Source: Penelope pileata (lineage: Eukaryota; Chordata; Aves; Galliformes; Cracidae). Taken from it: 64,000 nucleotides of DNA. The notes beneath the pieces were generated by a model. It did no database searches. It was not told the DNA's origin and was given only the letters and a program-made list of their open reading frames with translations. The stretch covers positions 2,468,845 to 2,532,844 of the forward strand of contig WBMW01003830.1 in NCBI GenBank assembly GCA_013396635.1, given 5' to 3'. A program made the translations under genes and the position numbers. This document shows positions 1 to 12,200 of the stretch, piece after piece (position 1 is the stretch's first letter; each line of letters begins with the position of its first letter).

Positions 1-111
1 GTGTGCTGGTCGTGTTTTTTATTTTTTTTCCTCCTCCTCTGGCGCTTCCGAAGAGACTGTAAGCGAGAGAGGGACTGGGGGAGGAGGAGGAGGAATTAAG
101 GAAGGGAAAAC
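1..111 (+). promoter_or_regulatory. ANTXR1: ANTXR1 proximal promoter / 5' untranslated leader
   Basis: Short GC-rich segment before the start codon, with a pyrimidine-rich first part (T runs, then CTCCTCCTC) and a purine-rich GGA repeat at about 76-94. No upstream ATG occurs, and TAA at 97-99 closes the reading frame. The transcription start cannot be placed from sequence; no convincing TATA box is seen. CpG density stays high to about position 560, so this is probably the edge of a CpG-island promoter truncated by the window start. Confidence 0.6.
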
Positions 112-269
112 ATGGCGAGTTGCAGCAGCGGAGTGGAGAAAGCGGCATTTCTGTGCTGCTTGTTGCTGGCGAGCGGGAGCCCGAGCTGCTGCGCCCGGCC
201 GGAGGAGGACGAGCACGAGGAGCAGCGCTCCTGTCACGGTGCCTTCGATCTCTACTTCATTCTGGATAA
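112..269 (+). CDS. ANTXR1: ANTXR1 exon 1 (coding part): signal peptide and start of vWA domain
   Basis: Encodes residues 1-52 plus two bases of codon 53. A hydrophobic stretch AAFLCCLLLA around residues 11-20 fits a signal peptide, cleaved perhaps after Ala28. A short acidic linker (EEDEHEE) leads to CHGAFDLYFILDK, the first strand of the vWA domain and the D of the metal-binding motif. Donor is GTAAGT at 270; phase 2. Confidence 0.95.
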
Positions 270-3200
270 GTAAGTGACAGCCGCATTTATAAACGTTTAT
301 TCACCCTTCGCTGCCTCCGCGCAGCAGCGGGGACGCTGCTCCCTCCCCTCCCGTCTCCCCGGTGCCTTCCCCCGGTGCCATGTGCGGGCAGGGGCTTTGC
401 TTTGCTGCCCCAGAGTCGTGCATTGCTCAGGCGGAGCCTTCAGCGGGGCCTCGTGCTTTGTCCCGCGTTAGGCAGAGGGAAACCCGGGGAATGGGGGCAC
501 CCTCGGGCTGGGGCGTGCAGTGCATGGGCCAGGTGGGAGCACTGGGTCCGAGGGGGCGGCAGTCGGTGCCCCCCACATCCCCAGACTCGGGCACAGTGCT
601 GAGATGTCACCTGTGGAATTCAGCTGCACTGGGGTGGCTGTGCACACCTGCCTGCAGTTAAGATTTTGGTGCTCCTATGTAATGATTGCATTTTTAACGT
701 GGTCACTGGAAGATTGTACAAAACTTGTTTTTGATGGACTCCTTTAGAATTGTCTAAACCTGTGATCGAGTTACATAAATGAAAATATGTTGGCAAACGC
801 TTGTCTGTAATACCGCGCTGCTTTAATTTAGCTCTGGCCAGAGGGTTTGGTTAAGCCCACATTCCTGGCGCGTTGTGACAGGTACTGGTGAAGTGCATGG
901 TGCGTCGGTGCACCCGCAGGTGGTTCTCTGACAGCACGAGCTGCTGGCGTGCTCGGTGCTGCTTGGGCAAAACAGCTGAGGGTTAACAGCTGGGAGCAAG
1001 CTGTTAGGCTTGTGCATGCAGCAAGCATGATGGCTGTGGTAGCCAGAACTTCCTGGGTGATGGACATGACGTGGTATGAAAACCTGGAGCCTTTTCTTTG
1101 TGTTTCTTGCCCCAAAGCCAAGTGTTAGGTCTGCACTGGGCCACTTCCCAGCTGGGAGAACTGTTTGGTCCATGAGGCCTTTGCGCAGCCTGCTTGGGGC
1201 AAAAGCTACTGTCACCCAGGAGCCTATATGGCCTGTGGTTCAGGACGAGGAAAGGACTGTTAGTACGGGCTCTGCTTTCAGGGCAAAATGATCTGAAGAT
1301 GACCAAAAGTTTTTCACCTTTTTGGAAGATGCACCCACACACAATTTGGTGGTTCTGATGTTTGTGTTTGTTTGTTTTATGGGTTCTCTTGGTGGCATGG
1401 TTTATCTTCTACAGCGTGGTTTCCATGTCTACAACATCCTCATGTGCCCCAGTGATCATCACGCTGCATTTCTGTGCTGCTTCTCTGTGGAGGGTCAGAA
1501 AGTGCTGTGCTTTATGGGGGTGGTCGCTGTTACCTGTCTGTATTCAGGGAAATGGAGGCAGAGAACAAAGGGAGTTGCTCAGAGTTGCTGATATGCCTAG
1601 CAAGAGGAAGCTGCCTGTGTAAGCAAGCTCCTCTTCTGCATTATGGACACAAAGTTATAAGTTTCTTCCAGCAGGTTGCAGGTCTCACGTTTCGGCTCAG
1701 TGCTGGCTGCTCAGCTCCACTGCAGCCCGGGCCTGGTCATGGGTGGGGTAACTTAAGTTCCAGTGAGAAAATTCTCTTTGGCTTCAGTTGCAAACTGGAT
1801 CTTTATAGCCTTCAAGAGGTTGAAAGAGTTTGGTAAAAAGCTGCAGTAAAAGTTTTTTGGGCCCTTGGGTGGTTTTAGAAACCATTCTTATGCCTATGAG
1901 CTTGTGCAAAGCTGCTTCTGGCCTTAATGAGATTGCGTTGCAATCCATATGGGTAATACTGGAGTGCCAGATCTTAGGGGTTCCTCGTGGGTTCCTTGAG
2001 GCCTTACTGCTTTAACAGAATGCATATGGCACTGAGAGGGGGTGTACGTGCTGCCTAGGGGTGCATTTAGTTCCATGTATCCTGTGACATCTGGCACAGC
2101 ACAGGGAGGTTTTGGAGTTGGGGAGGATTGTCTGAGTGGGTAGGTTCAGGATCTTGGGACAGTTCACCAGAAAGGAACTAGGTAATTACCAGTGCTGAGA
2201 AGTGTCGGGATGTTCCTGGTAGGGAGCAGGCAGGAAGCCAGTTGTGCGCAGCTGGTCAGATCTGGAAGTGCAATGGACACACAGTTAGATCAACGCTGAT
2301 GTGTATCTGGGAAGAATCCTGGCTCTAACTTCTAATGGGAGAATCCCCAGAAAAACCCATCTGTGTACACCAGTGGGTATCTCCCTGTCTCCTGGACATT
2401 GCACCCCTTCGTTAATGCCTTGCCACTATGAAGCCAGATGCATTCAGGCTTAATTAGATGTATAATAAAGGGATTGAAGCGTTGGCTGTGCAAACTCCAC
2501 AACTTAATCCTTCAACCCTGTAGCACACTCTTCAGCTGAATGACAAATCTCATCTGTGAAGTCAGCCTGGGTGAACCAACATAACTTTAAAGTTGCTTTG
2601 CTTTGCTTCCCATAGAAAGATAAAGTCTCACAACTGTAGGAGGCAAATTGGAAGAAGGCACTAAACGTTTCTCTTCGTGTATGTAAGTGCTGTGTTTTAC
2701 TGTAATGACTTTATTGGGTCATGATTTTAACTCTGCCTGGCAAAGCCTGGGGGATCTAATCCTGCAGGCAACAACCTTCAGAGGGAAAAGATCATCTGCT
2801 GGTGAAGTTATTGGTATAATATACATGGTGCCAATTAGAGAGAAATAAACCCAAACCTCACTGAGTTCTTAGAGCTTTTCTCTTCCTGAAGTTGATTGCA
2901 GCCCTTCATGTTAACTCGATGGGATAGGCAAGATCAGAGCAGTTGGAACTGAGCCTTGGATGTCCAAGGGCCTGGCATGGTGAAAAGGAAAAGCAACATG
3001 TGTGGGAGGGAGACCTGCTGCCATCCTCCTTAGGGTTGTTTGATCACATCAGAGCCAGTTAGGGTTGCCTTGTCTCTAGGAATGCTTCACTGAGCAAATC
3101 TCTAGAAGCTACAAGCACCGGACATTTGGTAGCCACAGAAGCAGCTGCCTACAGTCTGCAGTCCTGTGCAGTCTGTGTGCTGCGCTCCTCAAGTTGTGCA

Positions 3201-6200
3201 GGCTCGAGCGTGTTTGGAGGGGTAGTGGAAGACTTCAGAGTATTGAACCGAAGCAGCAGAATTTTTCTGTTTGCAGCTAAGGTAATCGCTCTGCATGAGG
3301 TAAGGCAATATGCTGTGCCGTTGGTGTGCTCATCTCTCCTGTGGCACGTGGTAAGATCAAGTCACGTGTGGTATCAAAGATCTCATGTTCATCTTCAAGC
3401 AAGCACAGCTATTGAGTTAAATAAATAAATGAGTAGCTGCGTACTTTTCACTGGCTTAGGTTGCTTCACTTGCTGAAGTTGTCCAAGTGCATGAAGAACT
3501 TTTTTTGTGTCCCATCCCAAACCACTGAGGACAGATTCTCTTGGGGATTTGGCTGCTTGACTATTCTGGTCTTGTAGTGACATCCTCGTGCTCGAGTATG
3601 TAAACACTTCCCTTTCATCCCTGCCTTGCTGGTAACATCCAGCTGTTGTTTGTAATCATGCTGAAATGCACTTGCACAGCAGAAAGGATGACTGACCTCT
3701 AGTGTTTTCTAATTATAACAGTGCCTGGTGGCATCATTATGATTGTTTATTAGTGCAACAAATGCAAGCCCTATTTTAAAAGGGTTTCCAACTCTTCCAT
3801 AAATATCTGCTCCTGGCAACGCTTGACATGACAGATCTGAGCTGCAGAGCTCTCTGGATTCTGTATTTACCGAATACAAAGTAATCTGTTTGGTTATTTT
3901 TTGACCATAGGACAGGATGGAAAATGGAGGGGGATGGGTGAGGGAGAATGTGAGAGTCTCAAAAGTGTTTTCTCATTTTTTTCCTGCTGGGATGTTTGCT
4001 AAAAAATTGTTTGGATTTTGAGGAAAACTGAGTCGTGCTGTCTTGAGAAAATAGAAAATTTCCTTTTTGTTTTCCTACAGCATGGACCATAGCAGTGCAA
4101 ATGTCTTAAGGCCCTGGCTGACTTTTCTTCAGAGCAGTGATTGTAACTTTTTGCAGGCTGACCGGGCTATCCTTTCTCCTCTTCTCCCTGAACTTACGGG
4201 TAGTCCCTCATCATAGCACTCCCATCTCTTGGGTCCGCAGCACTAATGCTTTTCACATCAGTTTTGCTGCTTCTCCTGTGCTTAGCAGCAGCTTTGCTAA
4301 AGACATCAGCACAGTGTGGCCACTTGAGCCTTCTCCCTTGTAATCCGTTTTGCAGCTGCCTCTCTTTACCCTTGCTAAGCCGCTCCCGGAGGTGAGCATC
4401 ACTGGTAGGGAAATGGTGCGGAAGGACAGTGCATTGATGATCTCCAGATAGTATTTTTTTTTTCTTTAAATCTGCCTTATTTAAAGCGAACAAAGAGAAG
4501 AGTTTGGTAAACACATTTTGTTCCCCTCCTCCTATCCTCTCAAGAAAGCACAATTTCCTTGCCAATTTTTTGAATGAATTTAGCGCTCATGGAAGTCATG
4601 AATTATGAGTACTGGTGAGAGTGAGTAGTTTTGGCTTTTGGCTCTCCCTGCAGCCTTCTGCCTTCCTCCCTGCATTCGTGCAGTTCCAGTCCACCAGTGC
4701 TGGGGCAGAGCTGGGCCTGAGAGTTGCTGCCACTCCTCTTTGCAGTGCCTCCTTCCAGTGTGGCTCTATGCGTAGGTGCTACATGGGGCGTGGGGAGGGC
4801 AGGCCTGTGGCTAACAATGTTGTGGTCAGAAGTTGGCCTGCTGGCAGAAATGAGCACATGCTCTGTCACTTTACTGCTTTTGAAAACTCTCGTATTTCAC
4901 TCCTGACTTAAGACACTGCTGAACTGTGGTTTTGGGTAAGCAAGGATACCTGCCTGTTGCAGCCAGACTTAAGTTTATAATAAGATTTGATACCTGTTGC
5001 AGGTGAACTGCCTAATGAGGCTGAGAGGACTCACCGTCTGAGTACAAGTATTACCTTCCACAGAATCGTAAAGGTTGACCTCTAAGATCATCTACACCAA
5101 CCATCTGCCTACCATCAATATCGCCCACTAAACCACTTTATTCCTTAGGCTTCATTGATTGCTATACACATTGATTTAAAAAGGGTTGTGCCTAGTGTCT
5201 ATCTCTTTTCCTTTTCTGTCTGACTTTTCCCCTTTATAGCATAACCTCATCATCTACATGGTACCTCTCATGGTCTCCAACTGCCTGAAAGCAATGTTCT
5301 TTATTGTTTTCAAAACATTATCTGTTGGTATTTTGCCTTTGCATCTTCCCTTGTTGTGGTTATGTTGCAGTCAGTGCTGGGATTTCCTTACAAGCAGGTA
5401 TAATTGCGTGGAATGTTCCAAGGAAATTTTTACTCAGCTTCAGACATACCTATGTTATTGGAACCAGGTTTTATTTGTTTGCGTTTTGTCTGATATTATT
5501 CTGCCAGATTTGCCTTTTGAAAGAAAAATTCAGGAAAACCAATTCCCCTCCTTCTACCCCAAGAAAAAAATTCTTTATAAAACCCAAGACAAAGCTAATG
5601 GGTAGTGGTTGCTTGACATAAGACGTGTACAGTTAACAGGAAGAAAAAGCCATGGCAGCTTGTCATTTGCAGTCTATTTATGCATGTAACTAAATCTGAT
5701 TTATTTGGGGCTTGAGCCAAGGAAATAAACCGTAAGACTCCCCCTGACCTTGGGTTTCAGTTTGTGCGTGCTCAGTGATCGAGAATTTCATTACTTTTGT
5801 AATGAAGCTTGCAGGCCAAACATTGATGTGCAATGCAGTTTGCATTGTTACGACGTGTAGTAGCACCAAACCTTTTAATCTCAAGCAGGGAGAGGATGAG
5901 TGAGTTCCTGCAGCACCAGAGCCTTGTCTCTTTGCTCCCAGTTACCACTTGCACCTTGTTAAAAGTGCCGCAGCCTGGCCGGGACTGGGGACTCTGCTTC
6001 GCTTCCTGGACTGTGTTAACAGGACTGGGATGCCAAGACCAGGTCTTCCAGGCCTGGTGCTGCTCAGAGCAGAGCTGGAGCTTGGCTGGGAGGTCTGAAG
6101 TGCTTGGATGCATTCTGGGCCTGGCCTTTGAGCTGTGCTTTGTGACTTGCTCTTCTGGTGGATGGCAGTGTCGCAGGAGCTGAAACAGCATGAGGACAGG

Positions 6201-9200
6201 ATTCATGGCTTAGGTGGATTACTGCAGGAGCTGTGGGCGATGAGGGATGCTTTACACACGTCAGTAATGTTGCTGCAGATTTTGTCAGTACCTTTATAGG
6301 AGAAAAGTTATCTATAAAATTAATGGTTTTGGTTATAAAAACTTTTTGGATTCAAATGCTTTGAGTCCTGTGCTTGGCACACTGGCCCAGGACTAAGAAA
6401 TCTGTTTCCCAGCCGGTTCTCCATATCTTTTCCCTCCCCTCTCCAGTTCTTGTCTTGTCTGTCCATTAATGTTCTGAGTGCTTTGCAGTGAGGACTGCTT
6501 CAGAGTGGCTGTCTCTGCCAGTGTTTCTAATTGCCATTGGAGCAGATAATGTAAACTAGTCCTTCCTAGGCTGGATGAGTCACCCATTGATGGTCCCTTC
6601 CAAGCTAGCAGGAAGCACTGTTTAAGAGAGGAGGGTCCCTGTCACTTTGAATGCTCTGCCGGCTCACAAGAAGGGAGCCCAGGGATGGATGAACATGTGT
6701 GTGCATGTCTGAAGCCACAACAAACTAGATGCCCCAGGGTTTGCTTTTATTGCAAAGCCATTATTAGCCATGTGCAAGAATTCTCCTGCTGTCTGCAATG
6801 TGGTTGCAGCCACAAAGAGCTCTTTCCACATAACAACGCCCTGCCTTGTTGCTGAGCAGTGGGTAGTGTGCAGGGCCACCATTAGCTCAAGGGGGTACTT
6901 ACATAGACCAGCAAACTTGATTGCTGTTGTATTCCCCTGACACCACGTTCAGACTGAACCTAGAATCAGCAATAACAAGTTTGTTTCTTGCTCTGGGGCC
7001 TCTGAAATAGCTGCCATCAGTTAATCCGTAAGAGACAGGTGTGTGGGTGGTAGGGGGATAAAGCAAGGGGCAGCTCCTCATCTTCGAGGGGTTTCCCTTT
7101 CCCACCTTCAGCAAGAGGGAGAGACTTTGAGTCCTGCTGCCTGCTCTGTGTACATGTGGTGATAACAACGTGTGCTGTTTGGATCTTGGCAGCAGGCTTA
7201 GCCATAGCTGTGGATGTCCAGGGTATGTCCAGGGACAGACATCTTGGGTGTGACCCTGAAGTAGTGGAGCTGAGGTGATGCCCTGGGTGCCAGCCTGTGC
7301 TGCTCGGCCTCCCTGCCTCCAGCTTCCAGCACCTCAGGGCCTGCTAGGACAGAAGGGCTGGGACTCTGGCCTGGCTTGAGCTGCACTGCCTCTCAGACAG
7401 CAGTGAGGGGAAGGCCTGACTCTGACACACTCACTGTGTTTTTCACATTGACACAGAGCTCCGCTAAGCTCTGAGGAGTCGCTCCAAAATAAGCAGCAGA
7501 ATTGAGCCCTGCAATCGCATCACTTCCTTCCACCCCCAGAAATACTTACTGACCTCCTTGTCCCCTCCCATCCAGCAGTAGCAATGTGAAATTTAGGAAA
7601 ACGGCAGCGGGAGCAGCAGCTGCTCCTCAGCGCGGCTGTGAGGCAGGGAGCACATTCTTTCCTATGTTGTGGTTTGCTGACTCCTCTCTTTGTCTCATGT
7701 GTAATGGGAACTGAGCTCAGAGAGCATACTCCCAGCAAACAACTCCTGTGGATTTTCCACTTTGTTTGGGACAGATTCTGAGCTCAATTCCATAGGTACA
7801 GACCTGGGGGAATTCTGCTGTTGTACTGGTCTTGCTGAAGGCTCGTCCCAGCGATTCAGCAGCAGGAGCAGCCGCTGACACATTTTATGCACAGCAGCTG
7901 TTGCTCGACATTTGCTTTCACCACCAGAATCGTGTAACCTTGGAGGACTGAGGCCTCATCTTCCCGCCTGGCTCTGGAGGGCCTGTGAGCTGCCTGCAGG
8001 CTGCGGGCCACAGCCTATGGAGCTTTTTGGCTTGGTGCTCTGCAGAGCAGCAGGCTGGGTAGGGCTCGCTGGCTGCATTGCTGCCCCATGTGCCTTCTGC
8101 ACAGTGTTGATCCATGCTTTGCTTATTCTTTCCTCATTAGTCAGAAGTCCTCGTAATGCCCCTGGACTCTTACAGGAGTGTATCACTTGGTGGCTAAACA
8201 GGCCAGGCAATGAATCTGTTTGTCCTTTTTTACTGATGGTACTGCAGGACAATGTGTCAATTTTGTTTCAGGCTCTTATTAGCATCAGTATGCTGATTAG
8301 CAGGAGTTGTATTTTTTCTCAGTTATCATAGGATTCTAAGGGAAACAATGAAAACACTGAAACTGCTATAAATGTCAGGCTGTGAGGATGTCTGGGAATC
8401 ATCTGTGGTGTAAAGCACCACTGAAAGACTTCATACTTTCTCTAGGCTCAGGAACTGTGGAGTTGAAAATGAGTATGACTTTTAAGCATTGAATATGGTC
8501 AAAAATGAGAAAGAAGCGTGCTTGAATGGGTTTGATTCACAAACTCCCACTTGCCATGGAGAGCCATGGCAAAAACCTCCTAGTCCCATCCAGTTGTGCA
8601 GCATAGCATGCTACTTCATTCTGCCAGTGACATTTTGTGGTTTTAAAGCCTGAGATCCAAAAAGCACTGAAGTGGTTCAGTATTTTCAGTAGTGTTGGGT
8701 TGCTTCAGTTTCCATCAATGTTGAGGGTACTGTTTGATGGTAGAGGGCAGAAAATACATTGCTACTTTCTTTTTTGGATTGCATCATTGCCTCTGCAACT
8801 GGCAGTAGAAATCTGATACCTCATCCAAACTGGATTGGTGTTTTCTGAGTAAGAAACTGGCTATTCTGTGTGAAGAAGTGTCCACTTGGTGTCTGTGGGC
8901 TGAACTTAAAATAATTATAATAATATAAATTGAGATCTATAAATGTATAGATCTTGATACTCTGAATCTCGAATAGATTCAAGGAAAACCTGTTTAAGTT
9001 CAGACAACTTAGAGATTTGGTCTGGGACTTCAGAAGAATCCTAGAGAGTTGTAGGTTGGACTGCTTTAGATCTCTCTTTTTTTTTTTTAAAGCAGTTTTT
9101 GAAGTACATAACTCACATAGGCATGGGTTATTTTTATAATGAAGAAATGTCTCATTTGCGAGTAGTGCTACTTTCTTTCCTCGACACTGTTTGCAAATGT

Positions 9201-12200
9201 GAATGTGGCTCATCCATTGCATAGCGCCTATAAACTGGAGACTACAGAGCAGTGCATGGTGGTTTGTTGACCTTCCTCTCTGCCAGGCAATTTAATTTCT
9301 TCATTCTTTGATAACCACGTTGTTCTGTGAGTGAGTCACCAGTTCTTCAGAAAAGCAGTGTCAGGGCACACATGCAGGCTTATTCCAGCTTCAGTGGTCC
9401 TTCTTGCTTTCTTTGTTCTTCATCCCACCAGCACTGCTGCACATTGCACTGCACGCATGGGCTTCTCTGTGCTGATCTGTACCTGGCGTAAGGGGGTAGA
9501 AATGCCTGGCACTGGGTTGCTTGGAAAGCTCACAGCAGAACTGCAGTTGGTTTCACTTCAATACATTTATGCAGAAAAATGTCTAATGACCGTTAGAGGA
9601 AGTTGAAGGTCTTCTGCTTCCTCAATAGTGGCATCTCAGAAGTATTTTAGTTCTTGTGTCTACACCCATGTGATCTTTCAAGACATGCTGCTGCTTTGTT
9701 TATCTCTGTTCCTCACCCAAGACGCCCAATGCACGCGCTTGCCTGGCAAACCAAGCAAGTTATCTGTTCATTTGTAAACATTGCAGTGCTGGGAAAGGCT
9801 TTTCAAGCCATTGAATTCTCATGCTTTATAGCCTTTTAAATAGCGTGAAAATGTATGGCCTAGATCCACACACAGCAAACCAACTATCCTTCACTGTAGA
9901 TTTGCTGCGTGCTGGGCTTTGTTTGAGATCTGAGTCTCAGAAGACTGTTGCAGTCCCCAAGAACCTAAGACTAAACTGAGAGAAGCCAGGGAGTGAATAA
10001 TGCAATTTTATAGATCAGGAATGGGAGCTCAAACATGTAAGTTTGCGCATGTAACTAATTGCCCTTGTTTTCACAGGAAGTCTGTAACAGAGCCGGGGGT
10101 TGGATCTCCAGAACGCTGGTTCAGTGTGTTAGCTATTAGCATTGCCTTTCCCCTCTGAATTACTTCAAAAGCTTTCTCTTCAGAAACAAACAGTAATTCA
10201 TGGAAACATTCTCCCACGTGTTCCGGGAGGGTAGATGATCAGTGCAGGCTTTACTTGTGGCTGCAAGAGCAGAGCTGTGCTCTAGGATAGTAAACAGTCT
10301 ATTAGCAGATGATTTAGCAGCATCAAATAGAATAGATTAAACTAGGAGAAAATGTAGATGCTTTATGTAATAAAAGGAACAAGAGCAGGTAGAAGAACAT
10401 CTAGTGAGCTTGTCTTGAAATTGTGTTTCTACTTGTGTTTGGGTCCATGGGTTTTGTTATAATTGTTCTGTTACAGCTTCCAGCACAACTGTTGTAGAAG
10501 CCTCACCAGTGCCAGCTGCCTTGTCTCCATGGTTGTCCCTAACTACCTTTGGAGTGTCCCACTCTTAATTTTCAGAGTGGTACAAGGAATTTCACTGTGA
10601 AATGAGAGGGACATAATCTATTATGTTTTGCACACAGGTCTGGAAGTGTCAGAAATCATTGGACAGAGATTTACTCTTTTGTGGAAAGCCTGGCTGAGAA
10701 GTTCATAAGGTAGAGTTTTCTTAGATATTTTTAATTTGATTATATATACATACACATGCATTTGTGTGTTATTTCCCATTCAGCATTTTTAAAATGAAAA
10801 TCTGCTGAAGCAGTATGTGTGAGACATAAATTGGGCTTGTTCTTCTGTTTCAGTCCAATGCTGCGCATGTCTTTCATCGTTTTTTCTTCACGAGGCACTA
10901 CGATCATGAAATTAACAGAAAACAGGCAAGTACTTCCCAGCTTTCATTCAAAAATACCCTCCATCCTTCCTCTGGAGCAGCTAGTGTGCCCCAAAACCAG
11001 GATCCAGAGCTCTGTGTTAGTCCTCACTGTGGCACCCACTAAAATCCTTCCACCATCTGCAACTGGCTGGAGATTTAGAGGGTCTTCTGGACTCCCATTA
11101 ACATTTTGTTTTTAGCCTTATAAGAAAAAGGCAGCAGTGAGCTCCCTATTCTTACAGTATTTCAAGGAAGAATTGTGCTTCCAGTCCAGGATTTATGTAC
11201 ATAGCCCTAAGTGCCTCCAGCTGCCCAAATGAAGGCAGTTTTTGTGTAAGAGCTCTTACACCCTGACCTGAGGAGCAGAAGACTGCGAGAATCCCACAGT
11301 GTTTTCTAGAATAGCTCAAAGCTCTGAACTTTACGGCAGCAGCAATCACATCGGATCATGCTGGAGCATTACCTGCCAGGCTGTCACACCCGTGCCTTTG
11401 GACAGCAGCTGTGCCAGAGGTGCTTCATCACTGTGCAGCTGAGTGACAGCCTTCTTAAGGGAGCCTTAGGGCAGAGCAATATTTGTGTTGCCACCTTCAC
11501 AACCAAGTCCTTAGGCCTCAGTTTTCTAACTGGAAGGCAGAGGTCAAACTTCTTCACTTTTCCCAGGGGGATTTGCACTTTGTATGTTGGAAAGTAGATA
11601 GAAGCCCTGTGGCAATGTGTTGAAAGTGGTATAAAAAATATTCCCTGTCCTAAACTCTTGTTCACTGTTGGATCTCCATGTCTACTTTTTCAGCTCACTT
11701 TATACTTCAAAAGGTTAAAATTGTGTTTCTTGCCCTAAGGACATCCCTAATCCAGCCCCGATTTTACCTTCATTTCACATGCTCCTGGTTCCTCTGTATG
11801 TGTCTGTGGATCTTTTAGAAATCAGAACAGTTAATATTAATTTCCCTAAGCGATCCTCTTGGTTTCCAGGTGTTTCTTTGTGAAGTAAGAAGCTATGCAA
11901 CAGGAGTCATGGTGTCCGAATCACACGCTTTGCAGGGAACAGTCTGTGCACGAGGAATGTTGATGGGCCACTGGTCTAGGATAGAAAATTCTCCTGATTC
12001 CCATCCTATTTTCCTATCTTCTGGTCTCTGTCTTTATAATAATGAGTCTTAATCTCAGCTGTCCTGATGATTGATTGAATAATGAGCTTTTATTCATCCA
12101 ATTTTCACAACAGGGTCATAAGATTTTAAATTCTCATTTCATCTGCAGTTTGTCAGCATTTAATATCCAGCATTTACTTTAATTCAGTCTTGTCCTGGCT

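Noticed and set aside
19..237. Minus-strand open frame of 72 codons across exon 1
   Set aside because: It is antisense to a firmly supported coding exon in GC-rich DNA and shows only low-complexity Pro/Ala/Glu composition.
6530..6610. Possible decayed CR1 tail (GATGGTCCCTTCCAAGC)
   Set aside because: Only one short word resembles CR1 and the octamer end and upstream motifs are missing.
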